From contig CBDHFN010000002.1 in NCBI GenBank assembly GCA_965262605.1, forward strand, positions 62,001 through 126,000: a DNA stretch of 64,000 bases, read 5' to 3'. This document shows positions 52,630 to 61,705 of the stretch, piece after piece; position 1 is the first letter of the stretch, and the number at the start of each line of letters is the position of its first letter. Position numbers and translations under genes: made by a program. Below the pieces are notes generated by a model. The model did not search any database. It had not been told where the DNA came from and was given only the letters and a program-made list of their open reading frames with translations. The DNA comes from CBDHFN01 sp965262605. GTDB lineage: Bacteria > Pseudomonadota > Alphaproteobacteria > JASGCL01.

Positions 52630-54889
52630 TTACGAAACATTAAGTGAAATTGAAAAAGCACGGGTTGAAAAGCCAATTTTAAATCCATTTTATCGCTTCT
52701 ACAAACTAAATAACAATTATTTTATTGAATCAGTTTTTGGCATAAATAATATTGATTCCCCGATAATATGTAAAATTTTGCGCCAAATTAATGGCAAAAA
52801 AACTATCGCAGATTTAGTGAAATTATGCGGGGAATCGGAAATTATTATAAAAACTAATTTAATCCGCCTGTGTAGATTAGGGTATATTTTTAGCAATAAC
52901 CATAATTTATCAGCAAAATTTGTTAATTATTGGGTTAATTTTCATATATCACCCCTGCGCGCCCAAGAATTATTAAATACCACCAAAATTGCCCCCCATT
53001 TTTTGAGCAAGCGCATATCATTAAAACCCCTCACAGATTTAGGGTTTCAATGGCAAAAATCATGCGATGATGCCGATATAATTTTAATTTTTACCCATGA
53101 TTTTTTGCATGATGATTTATCGCAATTAATGCAAAAATATCGTCAAGCGGGCAAACAAACAATCTTAATTAACCATTATGATAGTGTTTTTAAGATGGGT
53201 CCTTTATTTAACCCCATTGGCGAATCTGGTTGTTATGAATGTTTGAAAATTCGCATGGAATCACACCAAGAAGTTAAATATTTCATCAAAAACACGAAAA
53301 CCAAGCTTATTAATCAAACAAAACTTGGTTTAGCCCCTAATTCGCACGAATTTACCCACTATATTGCCAGTTTTTTGGGGCAATATATTATGAACAACAA
53401 ACCAACTTTGCGGCATAATTTAATTACCCGTTATATCGCCGATGAAAATTTCCAATTTCACGAATTTCGGTGCCGTCCGCAATGCCCCAATTGCGGGCAA
53501 ATAAGCCAAGAAATTCAACCAATTACCATTGAATCTGCGCCGAAAATTTTTTCTTCTTCGGGGGGATTTCGCAAAATTTCGCCATTTGAAACATTTGAAA
53601 AATATAAATATTTAATCAGCCCTTATACGGGAATTATTCGGTATTTAAAGCCTGAATTTAATTTAAATAATGGCTATTTTTTTGTATATTCTTCGGGTCA
53701 GAATCAAGCATTGCGTTCCAAGCATTTTATTACCATGCGCGATTCCATTCGCGCCCAAACTTTTGGCAAAGGCACAACCGAACTTGATGCTAAGGTCAGC
53801 TCCATGTGCGAAGCCTTGGAACGCTCTTCCGCCGTATTTATTGGTGATGAAATTCGCGCAACAAAAAAAATGACGGATTTCAAGGAAAATCAAGCAATTC
53901 ACCCCAATGATGTTATGTTGTTTAGCGATTGGCAATTTGAAAACCGCGAATTTTTAAATAATCTTGGTTGCCGATTTTTATATGTTCCCCATCAATTTCG
54001 CCCCGATGAAAATTTAGAATGGTCGCCAATTTGGTCAATGAATGAAAATCGGTGGAAATATTTACCAACCAATTACCTATATTTTACTTACCCCATCAAT
54101 AGCGAGGCAGAGCTTACATCAACCCCTGATTCCAATGGTATGGCGTCTGGGTCGTGCTTTGAAGATGCCATTGTGCAAGGATTTTACGAGTTAATTGAAC
54201 GGGATAGTTTTGCATTATGGTGGTATAATAAATTAAGCATTCCCGAATTAGATTTAGAATCTTTTGACAATCCATTTTTATATAATGCGCAAAAAGAATA
54301 TGCAAAATTCAACCGCGCCGTTTGGTTATTGGATTTAACAGCAGATTTTGGCATACCCGCTTTTGTGGCTTTGTCAAGGCGCACCGATAAGGTCAAGCAA
54401 GATATTCTTATCGGCGCGGGCGCGCATGAAAACCCTGAAATTGCGGCAATTCGCGCGCTGGCTGAATGCAACCAAAGCTTGCCCGGGTATCATTTATTTA
54501 CCGATAACGAAGCCGATTACCGCGGTATTGATTTAGAATTGCGCAATTGGTTTTTTCATGTTAATTGCGAAAATAATTCTTATTTACAACCCAATGAAAA
54601 TCTTCCGAAAAGCACGAAAAATTCGTATAAATTCACCCATCGCCCTGATTTTAAAGATGATATTGAGCATTTCACCCAAATATTAAAAGCCAAAAACTTA
54701 GAACTTTTGGTCAAAGATATGACGCGTCCAGATATTAAAATGCCGGTTGCCCAAGTAAAAGTGCCCGGTTTGCGCCATTTTTGGTCAAGATTAGCCAATG
54801 GGCGATTATATAATGTGCCCGTTGCCATGGGCAAATTATCCGAACCCACCCACCCTTCACAAGTCAACCCCATACCGGTATTTATCTAA
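52622..54889 (+). CDS. Fused TOMM cyclodehydratase (YcaO) 1
   Basis: A 755-residue azoline-forming enzyme fusing the leader-recognition/ThiF-like partner (C-type, ~1-300) to the YcaO ATPase (D-type, ~330-755). The ThiF-like part has a zinc site at Cys204, Cys207, Cys288 and Cys291. The YcaO nucleotide and Mg sites are intact: Glu397, Glu400 and Arg401 (CEALER), Glu523 and Glu526 (QGFYELIERDSFALWWYN). It ends NPIPVFI, a variant of the Pro-rich C-terminus of azoline-forming YcaO proteins. It converts Ser/Thr/Cys to oxazolines or thiazolines with ATP. The ATG at 52622 follows GAGG; the stop overlaps lanM by one base. Confidence 0.88.
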   Translation: MLDYETLSEIEKARVEKPILNPFYRFYKLNNNYFIESVFGINNIDSPIICKILRQINGKKTIADLVKLCGESEIIIKTNLIRLCRLGYIFSNNHNLSAKFVNYWVNFHISPLRAQELLNTTKIAPHFLSKRISLKPLTDLGFQWQKSCDDADIILIFTHDFLHDDLSQLMQKYRQAGKQTILINHYDSVFKMGPLFNPIGESGCYECLKIRMESHQEVKYFIKNTKTKLINQTKLGLAPNSHEFTHYIASFLGQYIMNNKPTLRHNLITRYIADENFQFHEFRCRPQCPNCGQISQEIQPITIESAPKIFSSSGGFRKISPFETFEKYKYLISPYTGIIRYLKPEFNLNNGYFFVYSSGQNQALRSKHFITMRDSIRAQTFGKGTTELDAKVSSMCEALERSSAVFIGDEIRATKKMTDFKENQAIHPNDVMLFSDWQFENREFLNNLGCRFLYVPHQFRPDENLEWSPIWSMNENRWKYLPTNYLYFTYPINSEAELTSTPDSNGMASGSCFEDAIVQGFYELIERDSFALWWYNKLSIPELDLESFDNPFLYNAQKEYAKFNRAVWLLDLTADFGIPAFVALSRRTDKVKQDILIGAGAHENPEIAAIRALAECNQSLPGYHLFTDNEADYRGIDLELRNWFFHVNCENNSYLQPNENLPKSTKNSYKFTHRPDFKDDIEHFTQILKAKNLELLVKDMTRPDIKMPVAQVKVPGLRHFWSRLANGRLYNVPVAMGKLSEPTHPSQVNPIPVFI

Positions 54890-57801
54890 TGAATGAAAAA
54901 ATTGCAAAAATAATTTGTAAAGCCGCAAACCCATGGGAACGATTTCCCGAATTTGGTTTTGCCATCGCCCCCCATCAAGATTGGGATATTGTGGAATCAC
55001 GCCGAGAAACTTGGATAAGCAATAGCGGGCTTAGCATGGACGGATTTAAGCATTATCTTGATGAATATGGACAAAGCTATGAAAGATTCCTTATCGCCAC
55101 CCAAGATGTAATAATCGCCGATAACACAAAATTACCGCAATGGGCAAAATATTTGCTTGATTTAGACAAGAAATTAGCAACTATTCCCGCGAATCCGCAT
55201 TTTACAAATTTTCATTATATAATAAATTTTATTGTTATGCGCACCCAAATTAAAATTGCCGAATTGGCAAAAATACAACAACTTGAATTAAACACTATTT
55301 ATGATGCGACTGATGGGCTTTTGGAATATGCGATTTATCGGCTTAGGTATGTTTTTAGCTCGGTTTTAAAAACGGAAATGTCGCTAAAAAATATCCCGCC
55401 CGATACGGATATTTCCCAAGTTGGCACAAATGATTGGCAAGAATGGTTGCATCGGCTTGAAAACAATGCGGGCATGGCGCGCACCCTTGGGCAAGTTATG
55501 GTGAATTATTACGAAACCCAAGTTGAAGCTTTTTCATATCTGATGCAAGATTGGCAAGAATTATGCCAAAGATATTTTAACGGACAAACGCCAAAAATTA
55601 TCAAACGGCTTGATTGCGGGCAAGGCGACCATCATGCTTTTGGGCGTTCGGTGGTGATTTATACGACTGATTTGGGAAAAATCATCTTTAAACCCAAAAA
55701 ATTGGACTTATCGCAAGCAACCATTGATTTTATGGCAAATTTATTTGAAGCTGTCATGGGTAAAGGCAATTTTATTAACGCTGATTTATGGGTATTGGAC
55801 GACCATAGTTATGAAAATTTCATCACCCATGAAGCTTGCGCCGATGAACAAGGTTTTCGCCGTTTTTATCAACGATTAGGGGTTTGGTTGGCGGGATTAC
55901 AAATGACGGGCGCATCGGATTTTTGGCTTGATAATTTAATTGCGCATAAAGATTTTCCAGTATTTATAGATTTTGAAACCGCCATTCAGCAAGGCACAGA
56001 AATGAATCAAGCCTTGCAAGATAAAACATACAGCCATCTTGGCGGGCATTATTCGGATTGGGCTTTATCGGTTGGCATTACGCCGTTAATTTTACCCTTA
56101 AATTCTGGGTCAAAGGATCTTTCGTGCCTTAAATCTGCGCAAATCAAGCATGATAAATCGCTTACGATGGGGATTAGTATTTTTGGTGAATATATTTATA
56201 TTCCAAAATTAGCAGACGGCACCACCGCCATACCCAATGATTATTTAGATGATTTTTTGGCGTATTACAAAAAAACACTGGATATTTTTTGCACCGAAAA
56301 CGGCAAAGCCTTAGTGCAAAAATTCATTAATGCCATTAATGGTATGAAAAGCCGTTATATCTTGATTAATACATTCACGGGATATGATTTAAATTCTGTC
56401 GCGGTAAAATTTGGGCTTTGTTCCGATGGCATTCGGCAACATATTAATATTGAAAAAACTTGGTATGAATTAGTGCAAAATAAAACCCCCAAGCCTTACA
56501 AGCTTTGGCATGATATATTTCAAGATGTCTTGATGCACGATATTCCTTTATTTTATACATTTACCAATAATAATAATCTTGCCACAGTGCATGATACGAT
56601 TATCGCCGAATATACCGATAATTCAGCATCGGCGCAAATTGCCAACCGAATTAAAATTCTTAACCCGAAAATTGCGCTGGAACATTATAAATTCACCAGC
56701 AGCATTTTGGTAAGCTTGGATAATACGCCTTATCGGCAAATTACCATTAATTCAACCGCCAAACCTAAATTTCATCAAGATAAATATCTGCATATTATCG
56801 CGGATTCGTTAAAAGCCAAATTTTCTGAATCGCCCGCTTTATTTTGTTTAGAGCCTTTATTAAATTCTAATATTTTTACCATCATGCCCGTGCCCGATAA
56901 CGGATTTGGCGGCAAAATGGCAATTGCCGATGTCTTGCTTGATTATAGCGACCATGCAAATTTGCCCCAATACCGAATTTGCGCCCAAGATATTATTCAT
57001 CAAGTGCTTGCAAATAAACAAGATGCAATAAATATTTACAATCATAATTTATTTTTGGGCGCGTATTATGGCGGTATTGCCAATCAATTTCATGCCATGC
57101 AAACATGCTTGAAATATAATATTAATTTCAATCACCAAGAATTTTTAGATAAGATTGACCAGCTTAACCAATTTTTAATCATTAACCAGCATAAAGCATC
57201 TGGACACGCCGATTACGCCATGGGGCAAATTGGATTGATAGAAATTTTATTGCAATGCCATCAAGTTTACGGGTATGAAAATCCCAATATCATGAATATT
57301 GCCGATATTTTGATAAATTTAAACAAACCTTTGATGCAATATATTGATACTGATTATCCATTAGAACCATTTAACCTTATATGGCAAAAAAGATTACCCA
57401 GCGTTAAATTTAAAATTCACCAATTGCAACGATTATATAAACTGCCCCAAAAACTTGATATTTCTGATTATACCATAAATTTTGATAAAATATGGCAATA
57501 TTTTGGTGATATTATGGCGGGTTTAACCGAAGATAACCAAAATATTCAATGGCAAAATGCCGCCGATTACTTGATTAAACACCAAAAAAATCACCCGCTT
57601 TATGATAAATATCAAGGGAATATGGATTTAATGCGTCTTTATCATTGGCGTGGTGATTGGGACAATAAACAACGAATCATGCAAAAATTTATGCTAAATT
57701 ATGATATTCATGGCAAGTTTTTCGCTGATTCTTACGCATCAGACGATTATTTGTTAAATAATCTTGATGGTTTATGCGCGCTATATTGGCTTTTTAAATA
57801 A
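54889..57801 (+). CDS. LanM-like dehydratase with degenerate cyclase domain
   Basis: A 970-residue protein. The N-terminal ~620 residues match the LanM dehydratase, which phosphorylates then eliminates Ser/Thr. Seen are Asp247 and His249 (CGQGDHHAFGR), Lys268 (IIFKPK), Asp344, Asn349, Asp361 and Glu363, then Arg489 and Thr495 (SRYILINTFTGY). The family's His in Asp-x-His is Trp346. The C-terminal ~330 residues keep LanC-like helices (NLFLGAYYGGIANQFHAM, GHADYAMGQIGLIEILL) but lack the Trp-Cys and Cys-His-Gly zinc ligands. Dehydration without enzymatic lanthionine closure is therefore expected. It ends convergent with ycaO 2, overlapping by eight bases. Confidence 0.82.
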   Translation: MNEKIAKIICKAANPWERFPEFGFAIAPHQDWDIVESRRETWISNSGLSMDGFKHYLDEYGQSYERFLIATQDVIIADNTKLPQWAKYLLDLDKKLATIPANPHFTNFHYIINFIVMRTQIKIAELAKIQQLELNTIYDATDGLLEYAIYRLRYVFSSVLKTEMSLKNIPPDTDISQVGTNDWQEWLHRLENNAGMARTLGQVMVNYYETQVEAFSYLMQDWQELCQRYFNGQTPKIIKRLDCGQGDHHAFGRSVVIYTTDLGKIIFKPKKLDLSQATIDFMANLFEAVMGKGNFINADLWVLDDHSYENFITHEACADEQGFRRFYQRLGVWLAGLQMTGASDFWLDNLIAHKDFPVFIDFETAIQQGTEMNQALQDKTYSHLGGHYSDWALSVGITPLILPLNSGSKDLSCLKSAQIKHDKSLTMGISIFGEYIYIPKLADGTTAIPNDYLDDFLAYYKKTLDIFCTENGKALVQKFINAINGMKSRYILINTFTGYDLNSVAVKFGLCSDGIRQHINIEKTWYELVQNKTPKPYKLWHDIFQDVLMHDIPLFYTFTNNNNLATVHDTIIAEYTDNSASAQIANRIKILNPKIALEHYKFTSSILVSLDNTPYRQITINSTAKPKFHQDKYLHIIADSLKAKFSESPALFCLEPLLNSNIFTIMPVPDNGFGGKMAIADVLLDYSDHANLPQYRICAQDIIHQVLANKQDAINIYNHNLFLGAYYGGIANQFHAMQTCLKYNINFNHQEFLDKIDQLNQFLIINQHKASGHADYAMGQIGLIEILLQCHQVYGYENPNIMNIADILINLNKPLMQYIDTDYPLEPFNLIWQKRLPSVKFKIHQLQRLYKLPQKLDISDYTINFDKIWQYFGDIMAGLTEDNQNIQWQNAADYLIKHQKNHPLYDKYQGNMDLMRLYHWRGDWDNKQRIMQKFMLNYDIHGKFFADSYASDDYLLNNLDGLCALYWLFK

Positions 57802-60091
57802 ATACGGGAATTGGGTTTAATTCTGATTCGTTTAAGGCTTTGGGCAATTTACCCATGGCGACAGGCACATCATATAATCGTCCCTTGGCAAAACGCGCCC
57901 AAAAATGCCTTAACCCCGGCACGATGGCGCGCACAACGGGGACATTAATATCGGGGCGCATGGTATTAAACGCAAGCACTTCCAAACCTTTGGCTTGCAT
58001 TAATGATTGCAAATTTAATACATCATCGGCATCGCTTGCCCTTGGGGTATATTGATAATCTTGCATGGTTTTCATTGCGCCTTGGGGTTTAAAATGATAT
58101 TGATTTTCACAATCTGCAAAATCCCACCATTCCAGCATTTCTTTGTCGTCAATTAAAATCGTTTCACTGGTAATGCCAACATCACGCACGGCTGATAAAT
58201 ATTGATTAAGTTCGCAAACGGCTCTTAACGCGGCAATTAAAGGATTTTCATGGGCACCGGGCGCAAAAATTAAATCTTTGCGTCCATCGGTTCGCATGGA
58301 ACATGCCACAAATACAGGGATACCAAAATCGCTGGTAATATCCAACATCCAAATATTGCGGTTAAATTTTGCGTAATAAGCGCGGGCTTGATTTAAAAAA
58401 TTATCGTTAAATGATTCAAAATCAACGGGACGGGCGGGCAATCGGTTATACCACCAAATTGCAAATGCGTCGCGTTCAATTAATTCGTAAAAACCTTGCA
58501 ACAAGGCATCTTCTTTGGTTGTGCCAGACGCTAAACCATTTGAATCGCCGCCACCAAAGGAAATTTCATTTTTATCTTGGGAATTATACGAAAAATACAG
58601 CAAACTTGTTGGAAAATATTTAAATTTCTTATGGGTAAGCGACCATACTGGTGTCCAATCAATCGGGCTTTGCGGATTGAATGGCATGGGAATATTGCTA
58701 AATCTTTTACCTTGCGCATTGATTTCTTGGCGATTTTCATATTGACTATCCGAATATAATAAAAATGTGCGCGGGTCAATATATTCGCCTTGGTTTAATT
58801 CCGTCATGGGTTTGCGGATTGAAACTTCAAAACCCGTATAAACCGAACTATATCGTTCAATAGATTCCATGATACATGATACGCGCGCTTGGGCATCACT
58901 TCGCCCCTTGCCCGAACTTAACGAACGAAGCGATGATTTAACCCGTAAAATATTATCCGTATTCATTGCCAAATTTTGACCGGCAACATAACAATGAAAC
59001 CAAGGGTCATTTTGATTTTGAAGCGGAGATTTAATTAATTCTTTAACCACGCCACTTATCGGGCTGATTAAATGCGAAAATTTATTATATGTCTCTTGCG
59101 GGGAAATTGCGCGCATTCCCCCCGAAGTGAATACCCGTTCGGTTTGATGCACTAATTCAAACGGCGTATTAACCCGTTGGATTTCATATTTCATGGGATC
59201 ACCGCATAATTTACATTGTGGGCGCTTACCCACAAAATTATTTTTCATCTCCATTTTATATATGTCTAAGCTGACAATATTTTCATAAATATAAGAATAA
59301 TTATCGTAAATATAATACCGCACTAATTCATTAATTAACAAGCCAAAAACACCGCGCATCATCGGATGATGAAAAGACTGCATGGCTTGGACTTGTTTTT
59401 TGCCTTGATGATTTTTGATGAAGCTATAAACTTCGGCATTTGCCTCTAATCTTGTGCGCAAGCATTCAAAACAAAATTTATCGCTGGCATTATTAAACAC
59501 GGGACCAAATAAAATTTGCGTAAAATCAACCGAAACTAAAATATAAGGTTTTGCTGTATGCTTGGCAAGAAACCCCGGTATATTATCATTTAAATAATTA
59601 TCAACAATAAGAATCATCATATCGCATTTATCATATTGCGCCGTAGTTTTTAAACCGCATTCTTTAACTTGCTGGGTAAGCATGGCTTTCGCACTTGATA
59701 ATTTTTTATCAATATTCGTGATATAAATTTTCTTTTTCATGGTATTGTCTTGGGCATAACGCGGTGTCGCCCCCATCGCCGTCCAATAACCCGATTCAAT
59801 TTTGCTTAAATCATGTTCCGCGCTGGCAATTAAACCCAGCGACCTTAATTTTACCAAGGCAGTTTTGATTGAAATCAGCGAACTTGATTTAACTTTTTGG
59901 GCAATATCCAAAACTGATTTTTTGCCGTCAATTTCCTTAATAATATCAACATATAATTTTCCATATAATACATGTTGATTGGCAAAATCATTGACAACAA
60001 CCCCTAAATTATCAATAATATTATAATTTAAATGCGGCATTAATTGCGGATAATCAATGATGCCTTGTTCTTTTTCACTTAATAAATTCAT
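57794..60091 (-). CDS. Fused TOMM cyclodehydratase (YcaO) 2
   Basis: A 765-residue paralogue of the enzyme at 52622, coded on the other strand, with the same two-part layout. The ThiF-like half has Cys pairs in KFCFECLRTR and RPQCKLCGD. The YcaO half has SCIMESIERYSS and QGFYELIERDAFAIWWYN, so it also looks catalytically complete. The C-terminus is the same NPIPVFI. The N-terminal ~100 residues, which would bind the leader, differ most between the two, hinting at different precursor or partner choice. AAGG precedes the ATG, 10 bases after sagB. Alternative: one copy may act mainly as a scaffold. Confidence 0.88.
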   Translation of the reverse strand: MNLLSEKEQGIIDYPQLMPHLNYNIIDNLGVVVNDFANQHVLYGKLYVDIIKEIDGKKSVLDIAQKVKSSSLISIKTALVKLRSLGLIASAEHDLSKIESGYWTAMGATPRYAQDNTMKKKIYITNIDKKLSSAKAMLTQQVKECGLKTTAQYDKCDMMILIVDNYLNDNIPGFLAKHTAKPYILVSVDFTQILFGPVFNNASDKFCFECLRTRLEANAEVYSFIKNHQGKKQVQAMQSFHHPMMRGVFGLLINELVRYYIYDNYSYIYENIVSLDIYKMEMKNNFVGKRPQCKLCGDPMKYEIQRVNTPFELVHQTERVFTSGGMRAISPQETYNKFSHLISPISGVVKELIKSPLQNQNDPWFHCYVAGQNLAMNTDNILRVKSSLRSLSSGKGRSDAQARVSCIMESIERYSSVYTGFEVSIRKPMTELNQGEYIDPRTFLLYSDSQYENRQEINAQGKRFSNIPMPFNPQSPIDWTPVWSLTHKKFKYFPTSLLYFSYNSQDKNEISFGGGDSNGLASGTTKEDALLQGFYELIERDAFAIWWYNRLPARPVDFESFNDNFLNQARAYYAKFNRNIWMLDITSDFGIPVFVACSMRTDGRKDLIFAPGAHENPLIAALRAVCELNQYLSAVRDVGITSETILIDDKEMLEWWDFADCENQYHFKPQGAMKTMQDYQYTPRASDADDVLNLQSLMQAKGLEVLAFNTMRPDINVPVVRAIVPGLRHFWARFAKGRLYDVPVAMGKLPKALNESELNPIPVFI

Positions 60092-60101
60092 TGCTTTAAC
60101 C

Positions 60102-61697
60102 TTATTTTTGTGGGTATTTATTCATGTTAAATGGTCGTTGCCAAATTCCATTTTCTAAATTCCCGATATATAATTTTGCATATTCGGTTTTGCCTTCTTG
60201 GGTGCCGATTTCTGGAATTCCCAAGCCAAAATCACCAACGCTCCCTTGAAACATTGGGTCAAGCCCCGTTAATTCGGCAAAAATTTTGATATTGCCTGAA
60301 CCTAAACCACAAGGGGCAAGCCCCATATTAGTTGCCACTTGATACATAGTAGAATATATTACACCCGCGTTTTTTTGTATGGCGGCATATGCCATATTGC
60401 GATATTTCCAATTAACCCGCATAAATCGTGCCGCCAGATGCAAAATCACTGGTGCGCGCCCTAATTTCGCCATGGAAATATGGGCATAACCAATTGTATG
60501 TTCCACTAAATTATTGCGGTCATGAATTTTGATTAATTTATGGTCAAACGGGTCATAAAAATAAAAACCTGATGGCAAATCAGCGCATCGGTCAATGGTA
60601 ATAAAAATATCCGATTCATATGACGCACCACCACTTGGGTAAGGGCGGTAAGTCACCTGCATATCGGTATTTTTTTCCACGCCATATGTCGTTGAGGCAA
60701 CATTTTGGGTTAAAATATGCTTTACCCGCGCGACACGAAATAAAAACTCGCCCAAAGCCTTGGCATTCATTGGGCATTTTTCGTTATATTGACGAATCGT
60801 ATTGCGCATTTCCATTACCATACCCATTGGCAAGTCTTTTGCAATAAAATCATTCATATTGGGTTGAAACAAGGGATATTCTTCGCCCTGCCATTGCTTT
60901 TGGTCCAATGAATTTGCGGGTAAAGGTTCCATAATACCAATATAAGGAAATATACCGCCACCAAAATTAACTTCATACCCCGAACGCGAAGCGCCATGAA
61001 ACACTAAATCATGAAAATCCCAACATATTTCATGGGGTTTACCCTCTTCAATTCTTTTCGGCAATTTTTTATTGGCAGTCTTAATTAATAAACCTTCATG
61101 CGCCAGAAAATTAATAATAAAATGCGCCGCAGATTGAAATTTCTTGGGTTGCTTGGCAATGAGTTTTTCACCATCAGCCCCGCGCATTAATTCATTGATT
61201 AATTTTTGTGCCGCATTGGAATTTAAATAAAGCCGAAATTCTTTCAATGGGCGTTCCAAAATAATTTTATCTTCATGGCGGCGAATCAAGCAAAACCTGT
61301 CCAAACAATAATGCCCGCTAATTTTTTGCGATTCATCGTAATTAAATTTAGAATAAATCGGGTATGAAATTTCCAAAAATTCTTGGGTTGAATTTTCCGC
61401 ATATAAAACCATATTTAATAAACTGGAATTATAAAACGAAGTCATTCTTAGGGTTTCGCCGTTTAAACTTGCTGCCCCCAAGGCTTTACAGACATTTTCT
61501 TGAAATTTACGAACGACAAAGCCTTTGACTATTGATTGGTTAAAAAATTTACCTTCTTTTGTGCTTGGGCTTAACAAGCATGGCACTTCGCCCATTTCAG
61601 ATACGAAAAAATATTGCTTGTCCCGTATAATCATTTTAAAATTAAAATCTAAACGAAATCCAACAAAGTTTGAATTTAAAAAATTAACGAATAACAT
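60102..61697 (-). CDS. SagB-type FMN dehydrogenase
   Basis: A 531-residue flavoprotein of the type that oxidises azolines to azoles in TOMM clusters. The C-terminal ~260 residues are the nitroreductase-like domain. EMRNTIRQYNEK corresponds to the FMN-binding Arg-x-x-x-Arg start, YRPYPSGGASYESD is the central motif, and QVATNMGLAPCGLGSG the last flavin contact. The N-terminal ~250 residues are the usual uncharacterised SagB extension. AAGGA lies five bases before the ATG. It lies between the exporter gene and ycaO 2 with 8-10 base gaps, so all three form one operon. Confidence 0.88.
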   Translation of the reverse strand: MLFVNFLNSNFVGFRLDFNFKMIIRDKQYFFVSEMGEVPCLLSPSTKEGKFFNQSIVKGFVVRKFQENVCKALGAASLNGETLRMTSFYNSSLLNMVLYAENSTQEFLEISYPIYSKFNYDESQKISGHYCLDRFCLIRRHEDKIILERPLKEFRLYLNSNAAQKLINELMRGADGEKLIAKQPKKFQSAAHFIINFLAHEGLLIKTANKKLPKRIEEGKPHEICWDFHDLVFHGASRSGYEVNFGGGIFPYIGIMEPLPANSLDQKQWQGEEYPLFQPNMNDFIAKDLPMGMVMEMRNTIRQYNEKCPMNAKALGEFLFRVARVKHILTQNVASTTYGVEKNTDMQVTYRPYPSGGASYESDIFITIDRCADLPSGFYFYDPFDHKLIKIHDRNNLVEHTIGYAHISMAKLGRAPVILHLAARFMRVNWKYRNMAYAAIQKNAGVIYSTMYQVATNMGLAPCGLGSGNIKIFAELTGLDPMFQGSVGDFGLGIPEIGTQEGKTEYAKLYIGNLENGIWQRPFNMNKYPQK

Positions 61698-61705
61698 TTT
61701 TTTCC

